A stretch of 64,000 bases of DNA from Ignavibacteria bacterium (lineage in GTDB: Bacteria; Bacteroidota; Ignavibacteria; Kapaibacteriales; UBA961), in assembly GCA_016873735.1 (NCBI GenBank), contig VGWD01000007.1, positions 1 through 64,000 on the forward strand, given 5' to 3'. The notes under the pieces are model-generated. The model worked only from the letters and a program-made list of their open reading frames with translations. It did not search any database and was not told where the DNA came from. Made by a program: the position numbers and the translations under genes. Shown here in pieces: positions 25,160 through 33,900 of the stretch; the stretch's first letter is position 1; every line of letters starts with the position of its first letter.

Positions 25160-25720
25160 TCAAGCGCTTAAATGCGCGGCTGATCCTGTCAATTCACGAT
25201 ATAACATATCCAGCTGATGTCTCAATGAGGCATCAATCATCGTATCGGCTATGCGAATGGTGATACCACCTTTCAATGCCGCATCAATTGTGAATGTTGG
25301 CAATACTGTTTTACCTGTTCTTTTTGCAATTGTGTCTATCAGTTTCGAACGCATTGCATCATCAATTTCAACCGCGGAGGTAAATGACACGGGTATGAGC
25401 TTTTTTTCTTCATTGTACATTTCAGTGAATGCTGCAGCAATATCAGGAAGTATGGATTCTCTTCTTTTTTCCGCGATCATGATAAGAAAATTCATCATGA
25501 GGGAAGAAACGGTTGATCCAAAGACTTCTTTCAGGATACTTACTTTCGCATTGTAACGGATGACAGGGCTGTTCAAAACTGCAACCAAATCATCGGTAGC
25601 TCGAACAGTGGTCATGATGGTTTGGAAATCATTGTTGATTGTTTCCAATGAACCATCAGACAATGCCTGATCCATCAATGCGGATGCATATCGTTGTGCT
25701 ATGCGTGTTGAAGATGCCAT
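25160..25720 (-). CDS. atpH: ATP synthase F1 subunit delta
   Basis: Delta (OSCP) subunit that joins the b stalk to the top of F1. 186 residues. Conserved start ARSIAKRYASAL-type block (RIAQRYASALMDQAL) and C-terminal GGITIRIADTMIDASLRHQLDML, which matches the family's GGxxIxIGDxxxDxSxxxxLxxL pattern. It is 21 bases downstream of atpF and is followed by the barrel gene. Confidence 0.93.
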   Translation of the reverse strand: MASSTRIAQRYASALMDQALSDGSLETINNDFQTIMTTVRATDDLVAVLNSPVIRYNAKVSILKEVFGSTVSSLMMNFLIMIAEKRRESILPDIAAAFTEMYNEEKKLIPVSFTSAVEIDDAMRSKLIDTIAKRTGKTVLPTFTIDAALKGGITIRIADTMIDASLRHQLDMLYRELTGSAAHLSA

Positions 25721-25741
25721 AGAGGTGATGCTCGCAACTGA

Positions 25742-26236
25742 TTAATTGTTCGACAATTCATTCACGGTTGCATCGATCAGGGAGCGATGCTGTTCGGCAT
25801 TGACTACTTTGCCGATTACTTTGTCTGTCGCCTGCACGATGAGTGAACCCATCTCTGTACGCAATGATTGCAATGCAATGTCTTTTTCGCGTGCTATTTC
25901 GCGCAAAGCTTCTTCGAGTTTCGCCTGCTTGATACGCTCAGCTTCCTCAGATGCATTACGGATGATGGTTTCTGCCTGAACCTTGCCCTCTTTGAGCATG
26001 TCCATGACTTCACTTTGTGCCTTGGCCAATTTCTCGCGAGTCTCCTGCATGGACTTTTGAGCCAATTCATTGGCTTGTTCTGCTTGATTTATCGAATCAT
26101 TGATTCTTTGTTCACGAGCTTCCAATGCAGCAAGCATTGGCTTGAAGCCAAACTTTCCGAGAAGAAAAAAGAACAAGAAAAAATTGATGAGCGTCCAGAT
26201 TATCAAACCGGGATTCACACTGAGCAAAGCGTCCAT
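25742..26236 (-). CDS. atpF: ATP synthase F0 subunit b
   Basis: Membrane-anchored peripheral stalk subunit. The ATG at 26236 (MDALLSVNPGLIIWTLINF) is preferred over one 14 codons upstream because F0 b proteins begin just before the single transmembrane helix and the usual length is near 160 (164 here). The helix covers about residues 8-28; the rest is one long charged helix (LEAREQRINDSINQAEQANELAQ in part) that dimerises and reaches delta. No clear Shine-Dalgarno is seen. Between atpE and atpH. Confidence 0.93.
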   Translation of the reverse strand: MDALLSVNPGLIIWTLINFFLFFFLLGKFGFKPMLAALEAREQRINDSINQAEQANELAQKSMQETREKLAKAQSEVMDMLKEGKVQAETIIRNASEEAERIKQAKLEEALREIAREKDIALQSLRTEMGSLIVQATDKVIGKVVNAEQHRSLIDATVNELSNN

Positions 26237-26299
26237 ACTATTTCTGTTGATCGTGAGTAAATGTTCTGTGCTTTGCACAAAACGGTTGTTGTAATGCAG

Positions 26300-26325
26300 G
26301 GCAGTCCCACATGCATGGGACCGCC
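26300..26325 (-). promoter_or_regulatory. Intercistronic hairpin between atpE and atpF
   Basis: Stem GGCAGTCCCA (26300-26309) pairs with TGGGACCGCC (26316-26325) with one mismatch and a six-base loop. No T-run follows, so it is more likely an mRNA processing or stabilising element 3' of atpE than a terminator; subunit c is needed in about ten copies per enzyme. Confidence 0.5.
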
Positions 26326-26349
26326 TTGCGAAGATTCATCCCGAACAAA

Positions 26350-26577
26350 TTATTTTGTTGCGAGAAGGATACAAATGATACAAGCCAAAAGTGCAACACC
26401 TTCGATAAGCGCAGCACCGATGATCATTGTTGTACGAGCATCTTTTGCGGATTCAGGTTGACGTGCACCGGCTTCAAGAGCCGCAGCCACGAGTGGTCCG
26501 ATACCTGTTCCAACACCAAACACGGTGATACCAACGCCAAGACCGGCGCCCAACCATGCAAATGCTTCTTTTTCCAT
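26350..26577 (-). CDS. atpE: ATP synthase F0 subunit c
   Basis: 75-residue proteolipid of the rotor ring: two transmembrane helices joined by the polar loop ARQPES. The first helix has the packing glycines GAGLGVGITVFGVGTGIG. The ion-carrying carboxylate is the glutamate in GAALIEGVAL of the second helix. The residues that make sodium-binding rings (a Gln in helix 1 and Ser/Thr after the Glu) are not present (Pro and Gly are found), so proton coupling is inferred. Good ribosome binding site AGGAGAA before the ATG. Confidence 0.96.
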   Translation of the reverse strand: MEKEAFAWLGAGLGVGITVFGVGTGIGPLVAAALEAGARQPESAKDARTTMIIGAALIEGVALLACIICILLATK

Positions 26578-26637
26578 TGTGTTCTCCTAAGAGTAAGATG
26601 AGTGAAAAGATGTTAAAAAATGTAATGATACACTGTC

Positions 26638-27678
26638 TTAATGATGGTCATCGGCATGATCGCCGAGGACAAGCCCTGTAAACACTGCAGTCAACATCGT
26701 AAAAATATATGCCTGCAGGAATGTCACAAGTATTTCAAGAAAATAAATGAATATCGAAAATAATGTCACCACGGGAGACACAGCAACCGTATTGAAGAAG
26801 AAAATGAAACCAATCAATGTGAACAAAATGATGTGTCCGCTGGACATGTTAGCAAACAAACGAATAGCAAGTGCGAATGGCTTTGTGAACACACCCACAA
26901 CTTCAATCGGCACCATGATCGGCGCAAGCCACCAAGGCGCTCCACCAAGCAAATGATGCAAAAATGATTTGAATGCTCCACCTGCTCCCATCGCCTTCAC
27001 GGGAATGATGATATTCACCATCACAAATGCTGTAATCGCCAATCCTGCAGTGGTTCCAATTGCGGATGTCGCGGTATGACCTCCAGGCAATAATCCAACG
27101 AGGTTCATTGCATAAATGAAGAAAAACATGGACAGGAAATATGGAAGATATTTTGAGACCAATCGCTCATTCGGAATATTCGGACGGACAACTGTGTCGC
27201 GAATCATCAATGTGAGCATTTCAAGCGCATTACCAATTCCCTTCGGCGCTCTGTGACTTTTCTTATACGAACGATTTCCAATGATGAACAATCCAATCAC
27301 CACAATCATGGAAATCCATTGAAACATCACAAAATTCGTGGGAGATAAATCCAATTGAACATGAGACCCGTCTTTTTTGACTGCATGGCCGGCATGCAAT
27401 TCATATTTCCCGGATGCCTCCAGCGCATGAACATTCGGATAAAATTCAAAAGAACCATTATCCACGAACATGTACGGAAGATCAGCCAAGTGATAGGAAA
27501 AAAGATAGAATCCACCGTGATCACCAAGATTTTCATTGAACATGGCATTGAAGGTGAACCCTTCGGTTTGCGTATGTTCGCCATGATGACCGGCCTGCCC
27601 ATGCTCACCGGTAGGTGCTTGTTGCATTGAATGTTGTGATGTGGTATCGTGCAGAGTAGAATCTTGCTTCATGTTCAA
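26638..27678 (-). CDS. atpB: ATP synthase F0 subunit a, with His-rich N-terminal extension
   Basis: Stator subunit forming the proton half-channels. 346 residues, longer than the 240-270 of most bacteria because of a 110-residue N-terminal extension rich in His, Gln and Gly (GEHGQAGHHGEHTQTEG); such long subunit a proteins are known in Bacteroidota/Chlorobiota. The core has the essential arginine in PFALAIRLFANMSSGHI and about five hydrophobic helices, and ends with a His/Asp tail. It precedes atpE by 60 bases. Confidence 0.94.
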   Translation of the reverse strand: MNMKQDSTLHDTTSQHSMQQAPTGEHGQAGHHGEHTQTEGFTFNAMFNENLGDHGGFYLFSYHLADLPYMFVDNGSFEFYPNVHALEASGKYELHAGHAVKKDGSHVQLDLSPTNFVMFQWISMIVVIGLFIIGNRSYKKSHRAPKGIGNALEMLTLMIRDTVVRPNIPNERLVSKYLPYFLSMFFFIYAMNLVGLLPGGHTATSAIGTTAGLAITAFVMVNIIIPVKAMGAGGAFKSFLHHLLGGAPWWLAPIMVPIEVVGVFTKPFALAIRLFANMSSGHIILFTLIGFIFFFNTVAVSPVVTLFSIFIYFLEILVTFLQAYIFTMLTAVFTGLVLGDHADDHH

Positions 27679-27704
27679 CTATATGTGATTGCGTGAATCG
27701 TATG

Positions 27705-28064
27705 CTAATCAGTATTCTGTTCTTTTTCTCTCGACTTTATCTTATCCGACAATACGTGGAAGTATATGATCTCTGCAAAAAGATACACGAATACTCCAAT
27801 CGCAAGTGAAAATGAATAAGCCAATTGTGGCATGCCAAGGATTGATAAACACCACCAGGAGACGGCACCCACAATCATGATGCGAAATGACATACTTCCC
27901 AATACAATCGACACAAATTTTTCAAATGGTTTTTGATATGCACGGCGAGCTATGACATAACCGCTGAAGGCATTTACAAAACATACCACTTGTGCCAGTA
28001 TGATCGCATACAGATTCGAATGGGAATCGCTCACACGCTCATTGTTTGTTGTTAGTGGGATCAT
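27705..28064 (-). CDS. atpI: ATP synthase subunit I-like membrane protein
   Basis: 119 residues with three to four hydrophobic helices (LYAIILAQVVCFVNAFSGYV, FRIMIVGAVSWWCLSILG, SFSLAIGVFVYLFAEIIYF) and a charged C-terminal tail. Position between the AtpZ-like gene and atpB, and the size, are those of AtpI, which assists assembly of the c ring. Sequence similarity to AtpI is low, so the name rests partly on context. Its start overlaps the upstream gene by 26 bases. Confidence 0.6.
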   Translation of the reverse strand: MIPLTTNNERVSDSHSNLYAIILAQVVCFVNAFSGYVIARRAYQKPFEKFVSIVLGSMSFRIMIVGAVSWWCLSILGMPQLAYSFSLAIGVFVYLFAEIIYFHVLSDKIKSREKEQNTD

Positions 28065-28293
28065 GCGTATTCGCTTGCATTGCAGCTCTTATGAAATGCG
28101 TCATGCCTGCGACCGCTCCAAAGCACCCAAGCCCGATCGTGAACCAAGGAGTGGTGCCATATTTCCCATCAAGCCACCAACCCAAAAGTCCGCATCCTAT
28201 GACAGCTGCCGCCAATTGTGATCCAAGCCCGACATATGGCGCAAGGTCCCTTTGGACCGAACCGCTTTTCCGTTCAGGTATCTCTTTCGACAT
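28039..28293 (-). CDS. atpZ: AtpZ/AtpI family protein (F1F0 gene 1)
   Basis: 84 residues with two transmembrane helices: GLGSQLAAAVIGCGLLGWWLDG and FTIGLGCFGAVAGMTHFIR, separated by KYGTTPW. The G-x-x-LD-x-x-x-x-T-x-P block is the signature of AtpZ (PF09527), a small protein that works with AtpI in ATP synthase assembly or cation supply. First gene of the atp operon; a promoter candidate lies 40 bases upstream. Confidence 0.85.
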   Translation of the reverse strand: MSKEIPERKSGSVQRDLAPYVGLGSQLAAAVIGCGLLGWWLDGKYGTTPWFTIGLGCFGAVAGMTHFIRAAMQANTHDPTNNKQ

Positions 28294-28333
28294 GAAGGCG
28301 CATCTTAGTGATCGGAATCAGATTTCAAGTCAG

Positions 28334-28363
28334 CAAATTACAGATTTTGCATGGAATAACAAA
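28334..28363 (-). promoter_or_regulatory. Candidate promoter of the atp operon
   Basis: On the minus strand TTTG (28363-28360), 19-base spacer, TAATTTG (28340-28334), one base short of the TAnnTTTG consensus. It lies 40 bases upstream of the first gene (atpZ). Confidence 0.4.
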
Positions 28364-28444
28364 TGAAGTACCCTGCTATTTCAAAGGTTTCGAGAAGAGT
28401 TTATGGAAAGTTATGAACATAAGCCCTCAATTAGGAAATAGGGC

Positions 28445-29293
28445 TTAATAACTCTCGCTTTCATTGGGGAAAGAACCGTTTTGAATGTCTTGGATATACC
28501 GGGATACGGAGTCATTCACACGCTGATGAAGATTGTCATAACGGCGAACGAAACGGGGACTGAAGTCAATGGTAAGACCAATCATGTCGGTATACACCAA
28601 AATCTGCCCATCGCAATGAGGTCCTGCGCCAATCCCAATGGTCGGGATTGATAGAGTCTTTGTGATCGTCTCGGCCAAGTTCATGGGGATTTTCTCCAAT
28701 ACCACTGCAAAAGCTCCTGCTTTTTCCAGTTCTTTGGCATCATTAAGCATTTCATCGGCCTCTTGAGCATTCTGACCACGAGGTCTGTAAGAGCCGAATT
28801 GATTGATGCTTTGAGGTGTCAAACCCAAATGGGCCATCACCGGTATGCCTGCCTCAGTCATGCGACGCACTGCCTCGCATACTCTATGACCACCCTCGAT
28901 TTTCACGGCACTGGCACCGGCCTCTTTCATGAGCCGACCTGCATTTCTGAATGCTTCTTCAGGAGAAACCTGATAGCTCATGAATGGCATGTCTGCCACC
29001 ACCAATGCGCGTTGTACGCCTCTCACAACGGCTTTGGTATGGTAGATGACATCATCCAATGTAACAGGAATGGTGGTTTCATGGCCCTGAACGATATTCC
29101 CCAATGAATCCCCGACAAGGATCACATCTATCCCTGCCTCGTCCAAGATGCGAGCAATAAGTGCATCATAGGCGGTAAGACAAGATATTCTTCTTCCATG
29201 CTTTTTCATCTCCTGAACGCTTCTGGTTGTTACCCTGCGTATGTGAGATGAATGTATGTGACGATCTGCATCATTGCTATCGGGCTTTTCCAT
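28445..29293 (-). CDS. panB: 3-methyl-2-oxobutanoate hydroxymethyltransferase
   Basis: First committed enzyme of pantothenate synthesis: transfers a hydroxymethyl group from methylenetetrahydrofolate to alpha-ketoisovalerate. TIM-barrel enzyme with [15 protein letters not shown] near residue 30, [15 protein letters not shown] (metal-binding Asp), AHLGLTPQS, and the C-terminal hallmark [21 protein letters not shown]. The ATG at 29293 (282 residues) is chosen; the frame stays open 48 codons upstream, but this would run into the neighbouring gene and is not conserved. A weak inverted repeat AAGCCCT/AGGGCTT (28421-28446) sits at its stop codon. Confidence 0.96.
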   Translation of the reverse strand: MEKPDSNDADRHIHSSHIRRVTTRSVQEMKKHGRRISCLTAYDALIARILDEAGIDVILVGDSLGNIVQGHETTIPVTLDDVIYHTKAVVRGVQRALVVADMPFMSYQVSPEEAFRNAGRLMKEAGASAVKIEGGHRVCEAVRRMTEAGIPVMAHLGLTPQSINQFGSYRPRGQNAQEADEMLNDAKELEKAGAFAVVLEKIPMNLAETITKTLSIPTIGIGAGPHCDGQILVYTDMIGLTIDFSPRFVRRYDNLHQRVNDSVSRYIQDIQNGSFPNESESY

Positions 29294-29366
29294 GAGAACC
29301 TCGTGTTTGAACCGCAAAATAGAGATTTCTCCAGCATATTCATCATGGAAATGGCATGTACAAATG

Positions 29367-30908
29367 CTATCGCATGATGCTGAATCCACCCCTGTAGTGC
29401 TTTCCTTCAGCATCGATTGCATGCATGAAATATGCACCGGAAGATGAAATCGGTATGGTCAATGAGGAATGTTGATGCCTGTGATTAGGCTGATGATCAT
29501 GAACAATTCCACCCAATACATCATAAATACGCAAGGAATGCAGTATAGTGGGATCCGGAAATCGCACGATGACTCCATCCGGGATTTGCGTAAAAGTCAC
29601 ATTACTCAATGGTATCTCTTCTTCAGTATCATCCTGAACCTCGGTTGTGATAAGCTCATCACCGGGTTGATATTGACAATAGTAAAAATAGGTTAGCATC
29701 ATTTCATCGGTGGTACCTTCTCCAACCCTGACTTCTTTTGGAGGACTGGATGGATTATGCGGATTTTCGGAAGTGTTATCATATATGACGGTTGATTCCA
29801 GGATAGATCCTTTCGGCACTTTTTGAAGAGTCTTGAATGAATACGCCATTTGCCAATGAAAATCCCAATGAGGAATGTTTATAATTGGAATTGTGTCATT
29901 ATTCGGCAATCGCAATATGATTTTTGTACTTTTTCCAATGAGATGCATATGTGGCATCACGGCAAAAGCAGTTGCATCAATCGGAATGGTCATTTTTTGA
30001 GTGAATGTTTTTTCTAGACCCGCCGGAATTCGAAATGGCTTATTGACGATATTTTGATGATTGAGAAGTGGATCTATGAAGACTTCTCTTGGCGAGACCG
30101 CTTCTGAATAGGTGAATCGTACAGATGTAAAGTCAATTTGACCCTCAGTGCCAGCAGGATAATGCACCTGCAGGATGATCTTTGCTCCCTTTCGAAATCG
30201 TAAACCGAAACCTTTGGGAAAGAAATAGGGTTCTCCTCCTGGTGCATATACTCCTATCAGTTCTGCAGTTTCAGAGCCAACTCCACCGAAACTGGGATAA
30301 CCCGGCTCGATTGTTTGGGCATCCAATTGCAATGGAATGGAGGAGGTATCCTGAAAAACCAATACATGATGGACCATTTCAGGATTGCCCGGCAAGACTT
30401 CTATCGCTGAGATGAATTCATCTTTTGTGGGTGAACCCTCCAAGACAAAACATCGATATTCGTCTTGGCCACCCGCTTTTGCCTGTGATGAATAGCTGGG
30501 CATCTGAGCGGTGAAACTTGGATTTTTGATCTTGGGTCCGGAGGAAAATGTCGGAGGATTGGGCGCAGATGCAAGGTCTCCCGCAGGAGCACCATTGTTC
30601 ACCCATTCCACAAAGGCATTGATATCGGAATCGGATAGCGTTCTTTGATGCGAATATGATCTGAATTTTGTGTCGGCCGGATATGGAGGCATGGATCGAG
30701 TGGTGACAGCTTCCAATACGGAGTTCTTCTTTGCGGCGACTTCATCATAATTCATCAAAGAAAATGGGGCGATGCCACCATATCTATGGCAAGATGAACA
30801 ATTGGAATAGATGATGTTTGCAATGCTCGATGACCATGTGGGATTTGCCCCAAATGATTCAACTGCAACCATACATAGAAAGAGTAGCGCATTTATACTT
30901 AGCTTCAT
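29367..30908 (-). CDS. Cytochrome c / copper type II monooxygenase-like secreted protein with T9SS tail
   Basis: 513 residues after choosing the ATG at 30908, which gives a clean signal peptide ([13 protein letters not shown]). Residues 37-41 are a haem-binding CSSCH, with M73 as possible axial ligand. The rest has the two-domain fold pattern of peptidylglycine/dopamine beta-hydroxylases with all copper ligands: H180-H181, H249 (CuH site); H320-M-H322 and M403 or M404 (CuM site). The C-terminal 80 residues resemble a T9SS type A sorting domain (LRIYDVLGG ... [13 protein letters not shown] ... GGFSIM). Haem plus copper domains together occur in Bacteroidota and Planctomycetes; the substrate is unknown. 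Divergent from the C25 peptidase gene. Confidence 0.8.
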   Translation of the reverse strand: MKLSINALLFLCMVAVESFGANPTWSSSIANIIYSNCSSCHRYGGIAPFSLMNYDEVAAKKNSVLEAVTTRSMPPYPADTKFRSYSHQRTLSDSDINAFVEWVNNGAPAGDLASAPNPPTFSSGPKIKNPSFTAQMPSYSSQAKAGGQDEYRCFVLEGSPTKDEFISAIEVLPGNPEMVHHVLVFQDTSSIPLQLDAQTIEPGYPSFGGVGSETAELIGVYAPGGEPYFFPKGFGLRFRKGAKIILQVHYPAGTEGQIDFTSVRFTYSEAVSPREVFIDPLLNHQNIVNKPFRIPAGLEKTFTQKMTIPIDATAFAVMPHMHLIGKSTKIILRLPNNDTIPIINIPHWDFHWQMAYSFKTLQKVPKGSILESTVIYDNTSENPHNPSSPPKEVRVGEGTTDEMMLTYFYYCQYQPGDELITTEVQDDTEEEIPLSNVTFTQIPDGVIVRFPDPTILHSLRIYDVLGGIVHDHQPNHRHQHSSLTIPISSSGAYFMHAIDAEGKHYRGGFSIMR

Positions 30909-30997
30909 TATATGTACCCGTGTTTTGTGTGAACTCTTGTAATTTACGCGAAGTTTCTTGTTAGACAGAATAACTTTTTGAAAGTTTAACAAATACA

Positions 30998-33900
30998 ATG
31001 TCTTCAATAGTCAAACATATAGCCTGTTTTCTTTGTTGTTTAGCGACCGTAATGTCGGCTCAAGCTGAACTTACCACGCTGTGCAAACAAGGCAACATCA
31101 CTCTTACATATTCTTCAGGCAATTCTTCAAGACATCATGAATATGTCACTTTTGCCATGCCCGAAACAGCGGAAGCGATCCTCACGATCAAACCCTTGCA
31201 TATAAGAGCATGGTCGGGAGACACTTCAGGATTGTATTCGGTGATTCGAACATATCCGGAAGCAAAGATAGAACGCCGTTTTGTATATCGAGGAATACAT
31301 GTTGCCCGAGCAGTCATTCAGCCTATATTCAAAGATGAACAAGACAGACTTTTCATTGCCGACTCCTGCACCATCATCATCACTTCAAAGGGATTTGTCT
31401 CCAGTCCTGCATATCGCATTCCTGCAATTGAAAATGGCTTGCTTTCTCATATCATCAATCCTGAGCATATTCCATCAGCTCGAATATCGAAGAAAACCGA
31501 AGAAGTCATAGCGGATCATTGGTATTCTCCACAACAATCTTATGTAAAACTCATCACCAAAAAGGATGGCATCGCGCGATTTCCCTTGAGTAGGGCACTT
31601 GCATTGCAATCAGATTGGAAAGGCAAACCCTCTTCACATCTCGAACTCATATTCAAAGGCAAATCATATGCGATGGGCATCATTGATGCTGATGGCATGC
31701 TCGATGAACAAGACATACTGATATTCGCATCGAGAAGAGCCGAGGGTGATACCACATGGCATAATTATGTCACAGATGAAGCTTCATTCTTTCTCACGTT
31801 GAATAATCAGCCGTCAACTGCTCAACGATACACTGCATTTCCTCCCATCATGCCCATACTTGCCGACTCTTCGGTTAGTGTTCGTTTGCATCATGAAAAG
31901 GATTCCGAGTTTTATGCCGGCGATGTGATCAGTCCGATCGATTATCGCTATCTCTCATCGGACTTTTCAACCGGGAAGAATTTCTTTTGGAATAAAATCA
32001 GCACGGTGCAAAAGTTTCGGACATTCATGGACACGATTCATGTGCCTTCTGCACAAGAAGCGATGTCTGTTGACATTGCATTTCATGGTGCAAATGACAG
32101 ACCCTCAATTGACTTCGAACATCGCTTTGACATTTTTTGGAATGATAATCTCATCACAAGAGATTCTTTTGCGGGATTTGCCGATCATGTGACAACCATG
32201 CAAATTGCTCCAACGTTGATAAAACATGGCGCGAATATTCTGCGCATTGAATCAATTCCCATTTCTGACACGATTGTCACCGAATGCTTCATCAATCATG
32301 TGACAACATCATCGATATCATCCCCCCGTATGCTAAACGGTGAATTGTTTTGTGAAGACTCACTCAGTAATGCAGCATCACTTACTCTAAGAGATCTACG
32401 AACTGCTTCTTTTATCGCGCTCGATACAGCAAGAACTTTCATGATGAATGGCATTGCTTCCCCATCAGGTAAATTATTCACGGCAGATCTGTCACTCACG
32501 CCCGGCCACTTCAAAGGAATCATTGCAGATTCACTTGCATGGATTGAACCTGAGATTCAAACTGTCTCAAAAAGTGTACTGAAAGATTCTGCAAGACAAG
32601 CCGATGTGTTATTGATATCTCATCCTGCTTTCTTGCAAGCTTCCGAGCGCCTTGCCGAGCATAGGCGAAAGCAAGGTCTTACGGTTTCAGTAATCTCTAG
32701 TGAAGACATTTATAAAGAATTCGGTGATGGCTCCAAAGATGCACATGCAATCAAAGACTTCATCCGTCATACACATCGCTCATGGCAATTCCCCGTTCCT
32801 GCTTATGTCATTCTGATGGGCGATGCAAGCTGGGATCCATTGAAACTCACATTCAAAGCACATCAAGAAGATTTTATTCCATCATTTGGTTTTCCCGTCA
32901 GTGATATTTGGTATACCACACCGAGCAATGATTCCATTGATCCTGAGCTCATTCTTGGAAGATTGAGCGTGAGTTCTTCTTCACAAGCGGAACAGGTTGT
33001 AGATAAATTGATTCAATATGACACATTGCAAGCCGGACCATGGATGAAGAATTTTCTCTTTCTCTCCGGTGGTGATGAAGATGATCCATTTTTCCATAAT
33101 CAATTCGATGGCATTGCTCCATTTGTTCTGGATCCTCCTGTTTCAGGTGATACAATTCGCATACGACGCATCAACAAAATTGGTGGAGTGGATGAAAGCA
33201 TTGCAACAAAGATTAGGTCGGCGGTCAATGATGGAACATTGTGGGTGAATTTTGCCGGACATGGTTCGCCCGAATATTTTGAATTGGATGGATGGCGTTC
33301 ACAGGATTTGAATAATCCTCGAAAATATTTCATGCTCACCACCTTTTCCTGCAATTCAGGAGCATTTGCCGAACCAACCACAGTCTGTAGAAATGAGTCT
33401 TATGTTCTCGAGCCGGGCAAAGGAGCAATTGCATCTGTTGGCAATACCTATACCGGAATCACAACTCCTGATTACTATAATTTCGTGAAGATGTATTCTG
33501 CAATGTCAAAGTATGGTTTGCGCAGAATTGGCGATCTTGTTTTTTCGACAAAAATCGGTCAGGGAAATACAACAGACCCTTTCTTCAGAAATTCCATGAT
33601 GCAATTTTGTTTGATTGGCGACCCTCTCACGAACCTTGCGCTTGCACCGCAACCTGATTATTATGTTCGATCTGAAGATGTGCAAGTTAATCTTGTGACC
33701 GCTACCGATGAAACATTCACCATTCAGGGAGTGATTCGCAATCGTGGAATCAAGGATACCATGCCGGTTCAAGTGTATTGCATTCGTTCCTTTGCTGATC
33801 GGAAGGACACGATATCGGTAACCTATCAGGGATTTGCTCGAGAGCAAGTTGTGTCATTCACGTTCCCAACGCTTAATCAATCAGGAATTCATGGAATCAA

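Noticed and set aside
26350-26577. Possible sodium-coupled ATP synthase
   Set aside because: The c subunit has Pro and Gly where sodium-binding rings have Gln and Ser/Thr; proton coupling is more likely.
28421-28446. Inverted repeat AAGCCCT/AGGGCTT at the panB stop as terminator
   Set aside because: No T-run follows in the direction of panB; mentioned only in the panB entry.
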